Assembly: GCF_000283655.1 (NCBI RefSeq)
Contig: NC_016623.1
Location: 558,001-622,000, forward strand
Source of the DNA: Azospirillum lipoferum 4B
Lineage (GTDB): Bacteria; Pseudomonadota; Alphaproteobacteria; Azospirillales; Azospirillaceae
Direction of reading: 5' to 3'
Length of the DNA: 64,000 nt
Part shown: one piece after another, positions 57,836-64,000 of the stretch
Position numbering within the stretch: position 1 is the first letter of the stretch
Layout of the letters: each line of letters opens with the position of its first letter
The notes under the pieces: model-generated
What the model was told of the DNA's origin: nothing
Databases searched by the model: none
Seen by the model: only the letters and a program-made list of their open reading frames with translations
Made by a program: the position numbers and the translations under genes

Positions 57836-58660
57836 TCAGCGCAGCAGGGAGAGCAGGTTTTCCGGCATCGAGTTCGCTTGCGACAGGACGGCGATGGCCG
57901 CCTGGGTCAGCACCTTTTCCGAAGCGAGCTGCGATTGCTGGGCCGCCACGTCGACGTCCATGATCGCGGATTGCGCCGCTTCGGTGTTCTCGATGGTGGT
58001 GTCGATCATGTCGCTGCGGAACTCGAAGCGCGAGATCAGCGCGCCGACATCGGCGCGGGCGTCCGACAGGCTGGTCACCGCGGTGTCGAGCGCGGTCAGC
58101 GCGGCGGCGGCGGTGGCCGACGTGCCGACATCCAGCGTGTTGATGCCCAGCCCGGTGGTGGTCACGTCGCCGATGGTCACCGTGATGTTGTCGGTGTCGG
58201 TGGTGCCGACGCGGAAGCTCACGCCCGACGCCCATTGTTCGGTGCCGTCGAGCAGCGATTCGTCGTTGAATCGGGTGCCGGACGCGATGCCGTCGATTTC
58301 GTCCTGCAACTGCTGGAATTCGGCATCCAGATAGGCGCGCTCGTTGTCGGTGACCGAACCGGAGAGCGACTGCGTCGCCAGCGAGCGCATGCGCTGCACG
58401 ATGTCGGAGATGCTGGACATGCCGCCGTCGGCGGTCTGCAGGATCGACGAGCCGTGCGAGGCGTTGGTGGCTGCCTGGTTCAGCACGGTGATGTCCGACT
58501 GCAGCGAGGTGCCGACGGCGAGGCCGGCGGCGTCGTCCGACGCCTTGGTGATGCGCGAGCCGCTGGCGATCTTCGACACCGAATCCGACTGGTTTTCGGA
58601 ATTGATGTTCAGATAGCGAAGCGCCGAATTGGATGCCGTGTTGGTCGTGATGACGGGCAT
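57836..58660 (-). CDS. fliC: Flagellin
   Basis: A 274-residue flagellin, short compared with enterobacterial ones because the D2/D3 part is missing. Conserved N-terminal helix: TNTASNSALRYLNINSENQS, SGSRITKASDDAAGLAVG. Conserved C-terminal helix: SRFEFRSDMIDTTIENTEAA, ending ANSMPENLLSLLR. The ATG at 58660 has AGGAG at the right distance; the longer frame adds 15 shadow codons. Only one flagellin gene is present. Ser/Thr-rich exposed residues in the middle (GTTDTDNITVTIGDVTTT) could be glycosylated. I found no sigma-28 or sigma-54 promoter upstream. Confidence 0.93.
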   Translation of the reverse strand: MPVITTNTASNSALRYLNINSENQSDSVSKIASGSRITKASDDAAGLAVGTSLQSDITVLNQAATNASHGSSILQTADGGMSSISDIVQRMRSLATQSLSGSVTDNERAYLDAEFQQLQDEIDGIASGTRFNDESLLDGTEQWASGVSFRVGTTDTDNITVTIGDVTTTGLGINTLDVGTSATAAAALTALDTAVTSLSDARADVGALISRFEFRSDMIDTTIENTEAAQSAIMDVDVAAQQSQLASEKVLTQAAIAVLSQANSMPENLLSLLR

Positions 58661-58786
58661 GATCTGGTCTCCTGATCGAACCGGGGCCGTTTCGGCGACC
58701 CTCACCGGGACTCACGGGGGACGCGGCGGAAACTGGCGGGGTTTTTCGATTGGGGTAGAAGTTTTTTGCGGGCGCCCTCGCAGCGG

Positions 58787-59692
58787 TCACAGGTAGTCGG
58801 ACAGGCTGTTCTCTTCGAGGATCTTCATCAGGCTCATGGTCGCCTCCAGCGAGGCCTGGAGCTGCGACAGCCTGGTGGTTGATTCGGCCAGATCGATGCT
58901 GCGGATGTCGTCGACCTGGGTCTGCAGCACCAGCTGCTCGTCCACATGACGGTCGATGGTGTTTTCCAGCGACGCGCTGGCGGCGCCCAGCTTGGCCTGG
59001 ACGATGGTCAGGCCGTCGGTCGCGTCGGATGCCAGCGTCGTCGCTTCGGCCAGCAGATCCTCGTCCACCGGATCGGTCGACATGTTGGCGATCAGGCTGA
59101 AGGCGCGCAGGGCCTGTTCGAAGGCCGGATCGTCGGCGGTCACGCCGTAGGACAGAACGAAATCGTCGGCAGCCTGGAAATGCGCGACCGTGGAATCGCC
59201 CTGGTAATAGCCGGTGTCGGAGCTGGACGGATAGGTTTGGGCAGCATAGCTGTCGAGATCCACCGCCGTCCGGTCGGTGCGCCCGCCGGCGAACAGGTAG
59301 CGTCCGTCCTGCTGTGTGTTCATCAGGCCGGCGAGCTCCTCCATCAGCTGGCCGGCTTCCGCCACCACGCCCTCGACCCCGGCGGCATTGTCGCCCATCA
59401 GTCCGGTGATCAGCGCGCTGAGGCGGGAGGTCAGGTCGGTCATGCTGCCGACCGCGTCGTACATCGACTGGATGCGGCCGTTCACGACCTCGCCCTCGTC
59501 GACATACTGTTCCAGGCGGCGGTAATGGCTTTCCAGATTGACCAGCCGGCTGCTGTCGGTGGCGATGCCCTTGTAATCGGTGGAGTTCAGGCCCGACGCC
59601 GACCGGATCTGTTCGGCCGCCACCTTGGCTTCGGCCTTCAGCATGTACTGGACGAGCGTGTTCTGATGGTTGTAGGTCGCGACCCGTTCCAT
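58787..59692 (-). CDS. flgL: Flagellar hook-filament junction protein FlgL
   Basis: A 301-residue protein. It resembles the D0/D1 domains of flagellin: helical N-terminus (ATYNHQNTLVQYMLKAEAKV, then SGLNSTDYKGIATDSSRL) and helical C-terminus (IRSIDLAESTTRLSQLQASL). The central region carries the FlgL element NTQQDGRYLFAGGRTDRTAVD. It follows flgK by 11 bp. AGGAG precedes the ATG. Together with FlgK it joins hook to filament. No unusual residues. Confidence 0.92.
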   Translation of the reverse strand: MERVATYNHQNTLVQYMLKAEAKVAAEQIRSASGLNSTDYKGIATDSSRLVNLESHYRRLEQYVDEGEVVNGRIQSMYDAVGSMTDLTSRLSALITGLMGDNAAGVEGVVAEAGQLMEELAGLMNTQQDGRYLFAGGRTDRTAVDLDSYAAQTYPSSSDTGYYQGDSTVAHFQAADDFVLSYGVTADDPAFEQALRAFSLIANMSTDPVDEDLLAEATTLASDATDGLTIVQAKLGAASASLENTIDRHVDEQLVLQTQVDDIRSIDLAESTTRLSQLQASLEATMSLMKILEENSLSDYL

Positions 59693-59703
59693 CGCGGTCT
59701 CCT

Positions 59704-61464
59704 TTACTGAACCATGTCCAGCGCCGTGTCGAACATCTCCTGCAGCGTCTTCATGACCGCGGCTGCGGCCTCGTAGGCGGATTGCAGGGTGGAGATCGCA
59801 GCCGTCTCCTCGTCGACATTGACGCCGCTCCGGGACGAAAAGGTCGTCTCCAGGCTGCTGGTGTAGGTTTCCTGGCTCTCCAGGGCGCTGGCTGCCGTCT
59901 CGGCGAGCGTAGCGGCACCCTGGATGACGGCGCCGGCATAGCCGGCGAAGGTGGTGCTGCGGGCACTCAGGCCCCCGGCGGCATCGAAGGAGCGGCTGGT
60001 CGAGAAGGCGGCCGACAGCGCGCTGGCGATGGAGCCCTCGCCGCTGGTCAAGGCCGTATCCCCGGCGGTCAACCCGCTGGTGGAGGACAGGACGCCGGTG
60101 GCGAGCAGGCTGCTGTCGGCGGAGATGCGCGCCGCCACCTCGATGTCGGAGGCGCCGGTTCCGGTCAGCAGGTCGTTCAGGCCGTAGGCGTCGGAGAAGG
60201 CGCCGGTCGTCCCGTCGTTGGCGTCGCCGCCGAGCGCGATGCCGTTGCTGGAACTGTCGGCGGAGATCACCAGCTTGCCGTCGGCGGAGATCGAGGCGGA
60301 GGCGTTGCTCATCGTGTTGATGGCGTCCACCACGTCCTGCAACGTCGACATGGTCGACAGGTCGATGTCCAGAACCTCCGCCGCCGTGCCGCTGCTGTCG
60401 GTGACGGCGACCCGCAGCGTGCCGCTGGTGACCTTGAGTGCGTCGCCGGCCGATACCGTTTCGGTTCCCGTCAGTGTCTGCGGTGCCGGATAGGAGGTGC
60501 CCTGGTTCTGGATGCCGTTCAGCGTGTCGATCAGCGAGGTCGCCAATTCGTCCAGGGCGGCCTGCTGGGCCGGCAGATCGCTGTCGCGCAGCTGCACCAG
60601 CGCGCCGAGCGAGCCGCCCAGCGAGGAGCCGGTGATGTCGGTGCCGTTCAGCATGATGCCGTTGAAGCCGCTGCTGCCGCTGGCGCTGTAGGTCGTATCG
60701 GCGCTCACCGAGGAGGCCGGCGTGTAGGACAGCTCGTGCACCGCGCTGTCGAGCAGCGACTTGCCCGACGCGGTGGAGATGCGCATCAGCCCGCTGTCGT
60801 CGACCTGATAGGTGACGTCGAGATCGGAGGCGAGAGACTTCAGCGCCGTGTTGCGCTGGTCCTCCAGGTCGGTGACGTTCTGGCCGAGCGCCTTGCCCTT
60901 GACGATCTGCTCGTTCAGGTCGTCGATGCTGTGCAGCGTCTCGTTGATGCTGTCGACGGTGGTGGCGATCTCGTCGTCGGCCTGGGCGCGCAGCGACTGG
61001 ACGGTGGAGGAGGTGCTGCGCAGCGTCTCGGCCAGGTCGGACAGGTCCTGCACGGTCGCGGCCTTGGCGCTCCCGCTTTCCGGCGAGGTGGCGAGCGTGC
61101 CCAGCGTGTCGGCCAGCGCGTCGATCATCGAGCCGATGTCGGTGCCGGTGCTGTCATCGTCCGCCGTCACGCTGCCGAGTGACGATTGCAGCTGGTCGAG
61201 ATAGCTGTCGCGCGTTTCGGCATAGCCGAGGTCGGACTCCGCCGACACGATGGTCTTCAGCAGATAGCGGTCGACATTGCTGGAGACGGAGGTGATGTCG
61301 ACGCTGGAGATTCCGGTCCCGGTGTCGCGGGTGACGGTGGAGGAGGTCTTGCGGGTATAGCCCTCGGTATCGGCGTTGGCGACATTGGAGGAGGCGACCG
61401 CCAGCCCGACCTCGGACGTGCGCAGAGCCGATGTGGCGATGGATCCGGCGACGCGAAGCGACAT
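59704..61464 (-). CDS. flgK: Flagellar hook-associated protein FlgK
   Basis: A 586-residue junction protein. The N-terminal rod/hook motif is intact (SIATSALRTSEVGLAVASSN, then NVANADTEGYTRKTSS). Family blocks follow: ERXX-like helix pairs (SAESDLGYAETRDSYLDQLQ), the QIVKGKALGQNVTDLEDQRN segment and the C-terminal SGVNVDEETAAISTLQSAYE. A long Ser/Thr/Asp-rich centre is typical. Start and stop match family length (550-600). A small helical gene lies just upstream and may be its chaperone. Confidence 0.93.
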   Translation of the reverse strand: MSLRVAGSIATSALRTSEVGLAVASSNVANADTEGYTRKTSSTVTRDTGTGISSVDITSVSSNVDRYLLKTIVSAESDLGYAETRDSYLDQLQSSLGSVTADDDSTGTDIGSMIDALADTLGTLATSPESGSAKAATVQDLSDLAETLRSTSSTVQSLRAQADDEIATTVDSINETLHSIDDLNEQIVKGKALGQNVTDLEDQRNTALKSLASDLDVTYQVDDSGLMRISTASGKSLLDSAVHELSYTPASSVSADTTYSASGSSGFNGIMLNGTDITGSSLGGSLGALVQLRDSDLPAQQAALDELATSLIDTLNGIQNQGTSYPAPQTLTGTETVSAGDALKVTSGTLRVAVTDSSGTAAEVLDIDLSTMSTLQDVVDAINTMSNASASISADGKLVISADSSSNGIALGGDANDGTTGAFSDAYGLNDLLTGTGASDIEVAARISADSSLLATGVLSSTSGLTAGDTALTSGEGSIASALSAAFSTSRSFDAAGGLSARSTTFAGYAGAVIQGAATLAETAASALESQETYTSSLETTFSSRSGVNVDEETAAISTLQSAYEAAAAVMKTLQEMFDTALDMVQ

Positions 61465-61494
61465 GGCGCGGTCTCCCTCTCCTTCGTTGCGGGG

Positions 61495-62073
61495 TCAGAC
61501 CGTCACGCCGACGGCATGGCCGGTGGTGCGCATGGCCACCCGTGCGCCGTACCGCGCACCCGGACCGCAGGCGACGCCGTAGACGCCGGCCGGCGCGGTG
61601 GAGGCGGCGCGCAGGGCGGCGCCGATGGCGTTCTGGCGGGCGCGGTGGACCTTGATCTGGGCCTCCATCACCCGCATGCGGGCGGCAAGCGCCGGCAACA
61701 CCTGCCCGGCGGCGGCCTTGGCCGCGCCGCGTACCGCCGGGGCGACGCGCTTGCTGCGGACCTGTGCCAGCGCATCGGCCAGCCGGTCCTTCCAGGTCCT
61801 CAACAGGGTCTGCATGTCGCCCGCCGCCAGCAATGCGTCGCGCGGACGGCCTTCCCGTACCGCCGCCTCGGCCCGTGCCGCCGTCCGGTCCAGTTCGGCG
61901 ACGAAGTCTTCCAGCACCTGCACCGCATCGACGCGCAGGAAGATCGTGGGGGCGTCCGGAACGGTCGAGGCGGCGGGCGCCGCGGCCTTCGTCAGCTTCA
62001 GCTCGGCAGGCTGGGACTTCGCCGCCGCGGGCTTTTGGGGTGCCGGTTTGCGCAGGGTCTGCTTGAGCGCCAT
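61495..62073 (-). CDS. Alanine-rich helical protein upstream of flgK (possible FlgN-like chaperone)
   Basis: A 192-residue basic protein. A Lys/Pro/Ala-rich N-terminus (~1-40) precedes a likely coiled coil (VLEDFVAELDRTAARAEAAV, LLAAGDMQTLLRTWKDRLAD, AARMRVMEAQIKVHRARQ). Its place directly before flgK-flgL, 30 bp upstream of flgK, is where FlgN, the export chaperone of those two proteins, is often found. Similarity to FlgN is only in fold type and position; the family is not recognised. The ATG at 62073 is preferred; the longer frame runs through a poly-A tract with no protein features. Confidence 0.6.
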   Translation of the reverse strand: MALKQTLRKPAPQKPAAAKSQPAELKLTKAAAPAASTVPDAPTIFLRVDAVQVLEDFVAELDRTAARAEAAVREGRPRDALLAAGDMQTLLRTWKDRLADALAQVRSKRVAPAVRGAAKAAAGQVLPALAARMRVMEAQIKVHRARQNAIGAALRAASTAPAGVYGVACGPGARYGARVAMRTTGHAVGVTV

Positions 62074-62161
62074 GGCGAAGGCTCCGGGGTTGTGATGTCG
62101 GGTTCCACGGCGGGCGGGGCGAAAGCTGGCGCTGTATTTTTTTTTAAGGAGAGCCGCCCTG

Positions 62162-62419
62162 TCAGCGGCGTACGGCCATCGCCTTGCCATAGGCGCTGAC
62201 CGCGGCATTCGCGGCGCGGCCGCGGTGGATGCGGGCGGCGAGGCTACGCTTTTCGCTGCCCAGCCGGTCGATCAGCGAGATCAGATCGTCGGCAAGGGCC
62301 AGCCGCTCGGCCCGCGTGCTGCTGCGGGCCAGCAGCGACCGCGCATGCGCCACCAGCCGGCGATGTTCCAGCAGCAGGGAGTCGGCGCGGGTGAACCCTT
62401 CGTCCGGTGCGGCGGCCAT
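62162..62419 (-). CDS. Small helical protein between flgE and flgK region
   Basis: An 85-residue, strongly basic, helical protein (DSLLLEHRRLVAHARSLLAR; IDRLGSEKRSLAARIHRG). It starts 4 bp after the flgE stop, so it is almost certainly in the flgE transcript. It lacks membrane helices. It could be a second export chaperone or a FliT/FlgN-like factor, but nothing in the sequence proves it. Coding is supported by tight spacing and an ordinary C-terminal end. A nine-base A-tract separates it from the next gene. Confidence 0.6.
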   Translation of the reverse strand: MAAAPDEGFTRADSLLLEHRRLVAHARSLLARSSTRAERLALADDLISLIDRLGSEKRSLAARIHRGRAANAAVSAYGKAMAVRR

Positions 62420-62423
62420 GGCG

Positions 62424-63719
62424 TCACCGCTTCATCGAGATCAGCGTGTCCAGCATGTCCTGCGCCGTCGTCATCACCTTGGATGCGGCGGAATAGGCCT
62501 GCTGGGCGACGATCATCCGGCTGAACTCGTCGGTCAGTTCGACGGTCGAGCTTTCCAGGGAGCCGGCCTCGATGTCGCCGGCCTTGCCGTCGCCCGCGGT
62601 GCGCAGCTGGTAGCTGCCGGATTCGTAGGTCTGGGTGAAGGTGGTTCCGCTCTCGCTGTCCAGCCCGTCGGCATTGGCGAAGGTCGCGATCGGGATCTGG
62701 TAGATCGCCCGCGTTTCGCCGTTGTCGAAGGTGGCGCGCACCACGCCTTCGCTGTCGATGGTGGTGCCGGTCAGCGTGCCGGGCTCGTAGCCGTCCTTGG
62801 TCGCCGTCCAGTCGCCGATTTCCGGTTCATCCTCGCCGGACGTGTACTGCGTCAGCCCGTCGATGCCGTCGGCGGTGCCGAGATCCATCGAGACGCTGCT
62901 GTCGGCGGCGCCGGTCGTCCATCCGGTGACGGAGAAGGCGATGGCGGAGGGATCGACCGCCGTGCCGTTCTGGGTGGCGCCGGCCAGCGACCCGTCGTCG
63001 TTGAACTCGATCGTGATCGGGAAGCCGGAAATGGTGCCGGTCGTGGTCGTTCCATCGTTGGAGCTGACCGGGTTGGCGGCATCGACCGACCATGTGTTGT
63101 CGGCGGTCTTGCTCCAGGTCATGGTGACGGAGTGGCTGTTGCCCAGCGCGTCGAACATCTCGACATCGGAGGTGAAGCTGTCGCCGGTTTCGGCATCGGA
63201 CGGCAGATTGGCCTCGATCCCGAGGGTGGAGGTCGCCTTGGGCGTGCCCTTGATGTTGGAGAGATTGATCGATTCCAGGCTGTCGACCGAGGTCTTGTTG
63301 CCGGCGCTGACATTGCCGCTGTCGTCCAGCTTCCAGCCCGAGAGGTAGTAGCCCTCCGAATTCACCAGATACCCGTCGGAATCGGCGCTGAACGAGCCGT
63401 TGCGGGTGAAGTAGGTTCCGCCGTCGGCCGTGTCGTCCGACACCACGAAGAAGCCCTCGCCGTTCACCGCCAGATTGGTGGTGACGCTGGACGTTTCGAT
63501 CTCGCCCTGGCTGCTGATGCTGCGGCTGTTCGAGGCGATGACGCCGCCGACCTGCTCGTCGACCGTGGTGGTCTTGTTGATGTAGGAGGTGAACTCGGTG
63601 ACGGTGCCCTTGAAGCCGGTGGTGCTGGAATTGGCGATGTTGCTGGAGATGCTGGCGAGCGCCTTGCTCTGGGCGGTCAGCCCGGACACGGCGCTGTACA
63701 TGGCGCTGGTGATGCTCAT
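62424..63719 (-). CDS. flgE: Flagellar hook protein FlgE
   Basis: A 431-residue hook subunit. N-terminal rod/hook signature: MYSAVSGLTAQSKALASISS, then NIANSSTTGFKGTVTEF. The FlgE-specific block LAVNGEGFFVV and TYFTRNGSFSADSDGYLVN follows. The central domain shows the FlgE beta-domain pattern (VEMFDALGNSHSVTMTW). The C-terminus has SRMIVAQQAYSAASKVMTTA and ends DTLISMKR. Length is normal for alphaproteobacteria. It follows flgD by 41 bp. Confidence 0.95.
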   Translation of the reverse strand: MSITSAMYSAVSGLTAQSKALASISSNIANSSTTGFKGTVTEFTSYINKTTTVDEQVGGVIASNSRSISSQGEIETSSVTTNLAVNGEGFFVVSDDTADGGTYFTRNGSFSADSDGYLVNSEGYYLSGWKLDDSGNVSAGNKTSVDSLESINLSNIKGTPKATSTLGIEANLPSDAETGDSFTSDVEMFDALGNSHSVTMTWSKTADNTWSVDAANPVSSNDGTTTTGTISGFPITIEFNDDGSLAGATQNGTAVDPSAIAFSVTGWTTGAADSSVSMDLGTADGIDGLTQYTSGEDEPEIGDWTATKDGYEPGTLTGTTIDSEGVVRATFDNGETRAIYQIPIATFANADGLDSESGTTFTQTYESGSYQLRTAGDGKAGDIEAGSLESSTVELTDEFSRMIVAQQAYSAASKVMTTAQDMLDTLISMKR

Positions 63720-63760
63720 CGCGGCACCTGTCGTCTGGAATTCGGGGAGGGGAGGAGAGG

Positions 63761-64000
63761 TCAGGACACCGACAGCACGTCGTCGGACGACAGGCTGACG
63801 CCGCCGACGCTCAGCACCGCGGTGCCGGACGAGCTGTCGACCGAGGTCACGGTGCCCTTGAAGCGCGTCGTCGTGTCGATGGCCTTGCCGTTGGCGTCGA
63901 GGGCCTTGACCGTCAGTGTGTAGGTGCCGCTGCTGTAGCTGCTGCCGTCGGTGCCGATGCCGTCCCAGGTCACTTCATGGGTGCCGGCATCGGTGGAGGA
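63761..64000 (-). CDS. flgD: Flagellar hook capping protein FlgD (C-terminal part)
   Basis: Only the last 79 residues are in the window; the frame runs off the right edge. The visible part matches the FlgD fibronectin/Tudor-like C-terminal domain: THEVTWDGIGTDGSSYSSGT, then YTLTVKALDANGK and an acidic, serine-rich end. FlgD forms the temporary cap under which hook subunits assemble. The position just before flgE is the usual operon order. Confidence 0.9.
   Translation of the reverse strand, partial: SSTDAGTHEVTWDGIGTDGSSYSSGTYTLTVKALDANGKAIDTTTRFKGTVTSVDSSSGTAVLSVGGVSLSSDDVLSVS

Noticed and set aside
58661-58786. Sigma-54 or sigma-28 promoter upstream of the flagellin gene
   Set aside because: Both strands were read for TGGC-N8-TTGC and TAAA-N15-GCCGATAA patterns; none was found within tolerance.
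62137-62145. Nine-base homopolymer T-tract as a phase-variable switch or terminator
   Set aside because: It lies between two genes, not inside a coding region, and the adjacent hairpin has only about three pairs.

Overview
The window is GC-rich, densely packed Gram-negative DNA. The gene content suggests an alphaproteobacterium, most likely Azospirillum or a close relative: xanthine dehydrogenase, an N-type ATPase, a fructose PTS with a fused EIIA-HPr-EI protein, a large exopolysaccharide locus and a flagellar filament cluster. The genus is an inference from gene content and style; no rRNA or tRNA gene is present to confirm it. I see no transposase, phage gene or CRISPR array.

Layout. (1) 1-5155, plus strand: the tail of an unknown gene, then xdhABC (purine oxidation and cofactor insertion). 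(2) 5277-11821, minus: a complete nine-gene N-ATPase operon in the order atpD-C-Q-R-B-E-F-A-G. It has no separate delta gene, but the b subunit carries a delta-like C-terminal tail. (3) 12085-13810, minus: a MotA/MotB-like stator pair, followed by a degenerate EAL-domain protein (14064-15320). (4) 15385-19649: a ThDP-dependent enzyme plus an ALDH7-type aldehyde dehydrogenase, with a divergent GcvA-like LysR regulator. (5) 19703-23433: a lone GT2 glycosyltransferase, an SbmA/BacA-like ABC transporter and an atypical LuxR-type regulator. (6) 24080-26902, minus: a 909-residue protein with two CBM60-like modules and an unrecognised, probably catalytic, C-terminal domain, ending in a strong intrinsic terminator. 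(7) 27244-44176: an exopolysaccharide region with four GT4 and one GT2 enzymes, a GT4-methyltransferase fusion, a Wzx-like flippase, a Wzy-like polymerase, a Wzc/ExoP-type BY-kinase, a secreted beta-helix protein and an orphan 714-residue protein. (8) 44810-51590: fruR divergent from fruBKA, with two LacI-type operators between them and an intrinsic terminator after fruA. (9) 51663-64000: a small hypothetical gene and a TPR-glycosyltransferase on the plus strand. Facing them is a minus-strand flagellar run, flgD(partial)-flgE-two small genes-flgK-flgL-flagellin-fliD-fliS-ECF sigma-small ORF.

How they fit together. Ion-motive force, motility and the cell surface dominate. The N-ATPase and stator genes sit side by side. 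The flagellar filament genes face a candidate filament or surface glycosyltransferase and carry their own sigma factor. The exopolysaccharide locus encodes assembly (Wzx/Wzy/Wzc) and decoration but no visible priming transferase or outer-membrane channel, so those must lie elsewhere.

Non-coding structure worth attention: a dispersed ~105-115 bp element with terminal inverted repeats (three full copies and three half-copies); a folded-looking segment in the 646-bp gap upstream of the LuxR gene; a 13-bp inverted repeat in the divergent promoter of the CBM60 gene; and clustered tandem duplications upstream of the flippase. Starts were moved from the longest ORF wherever a neighbour overlap, Shine-Dalgarno sequence or family alignment supported a later codon.
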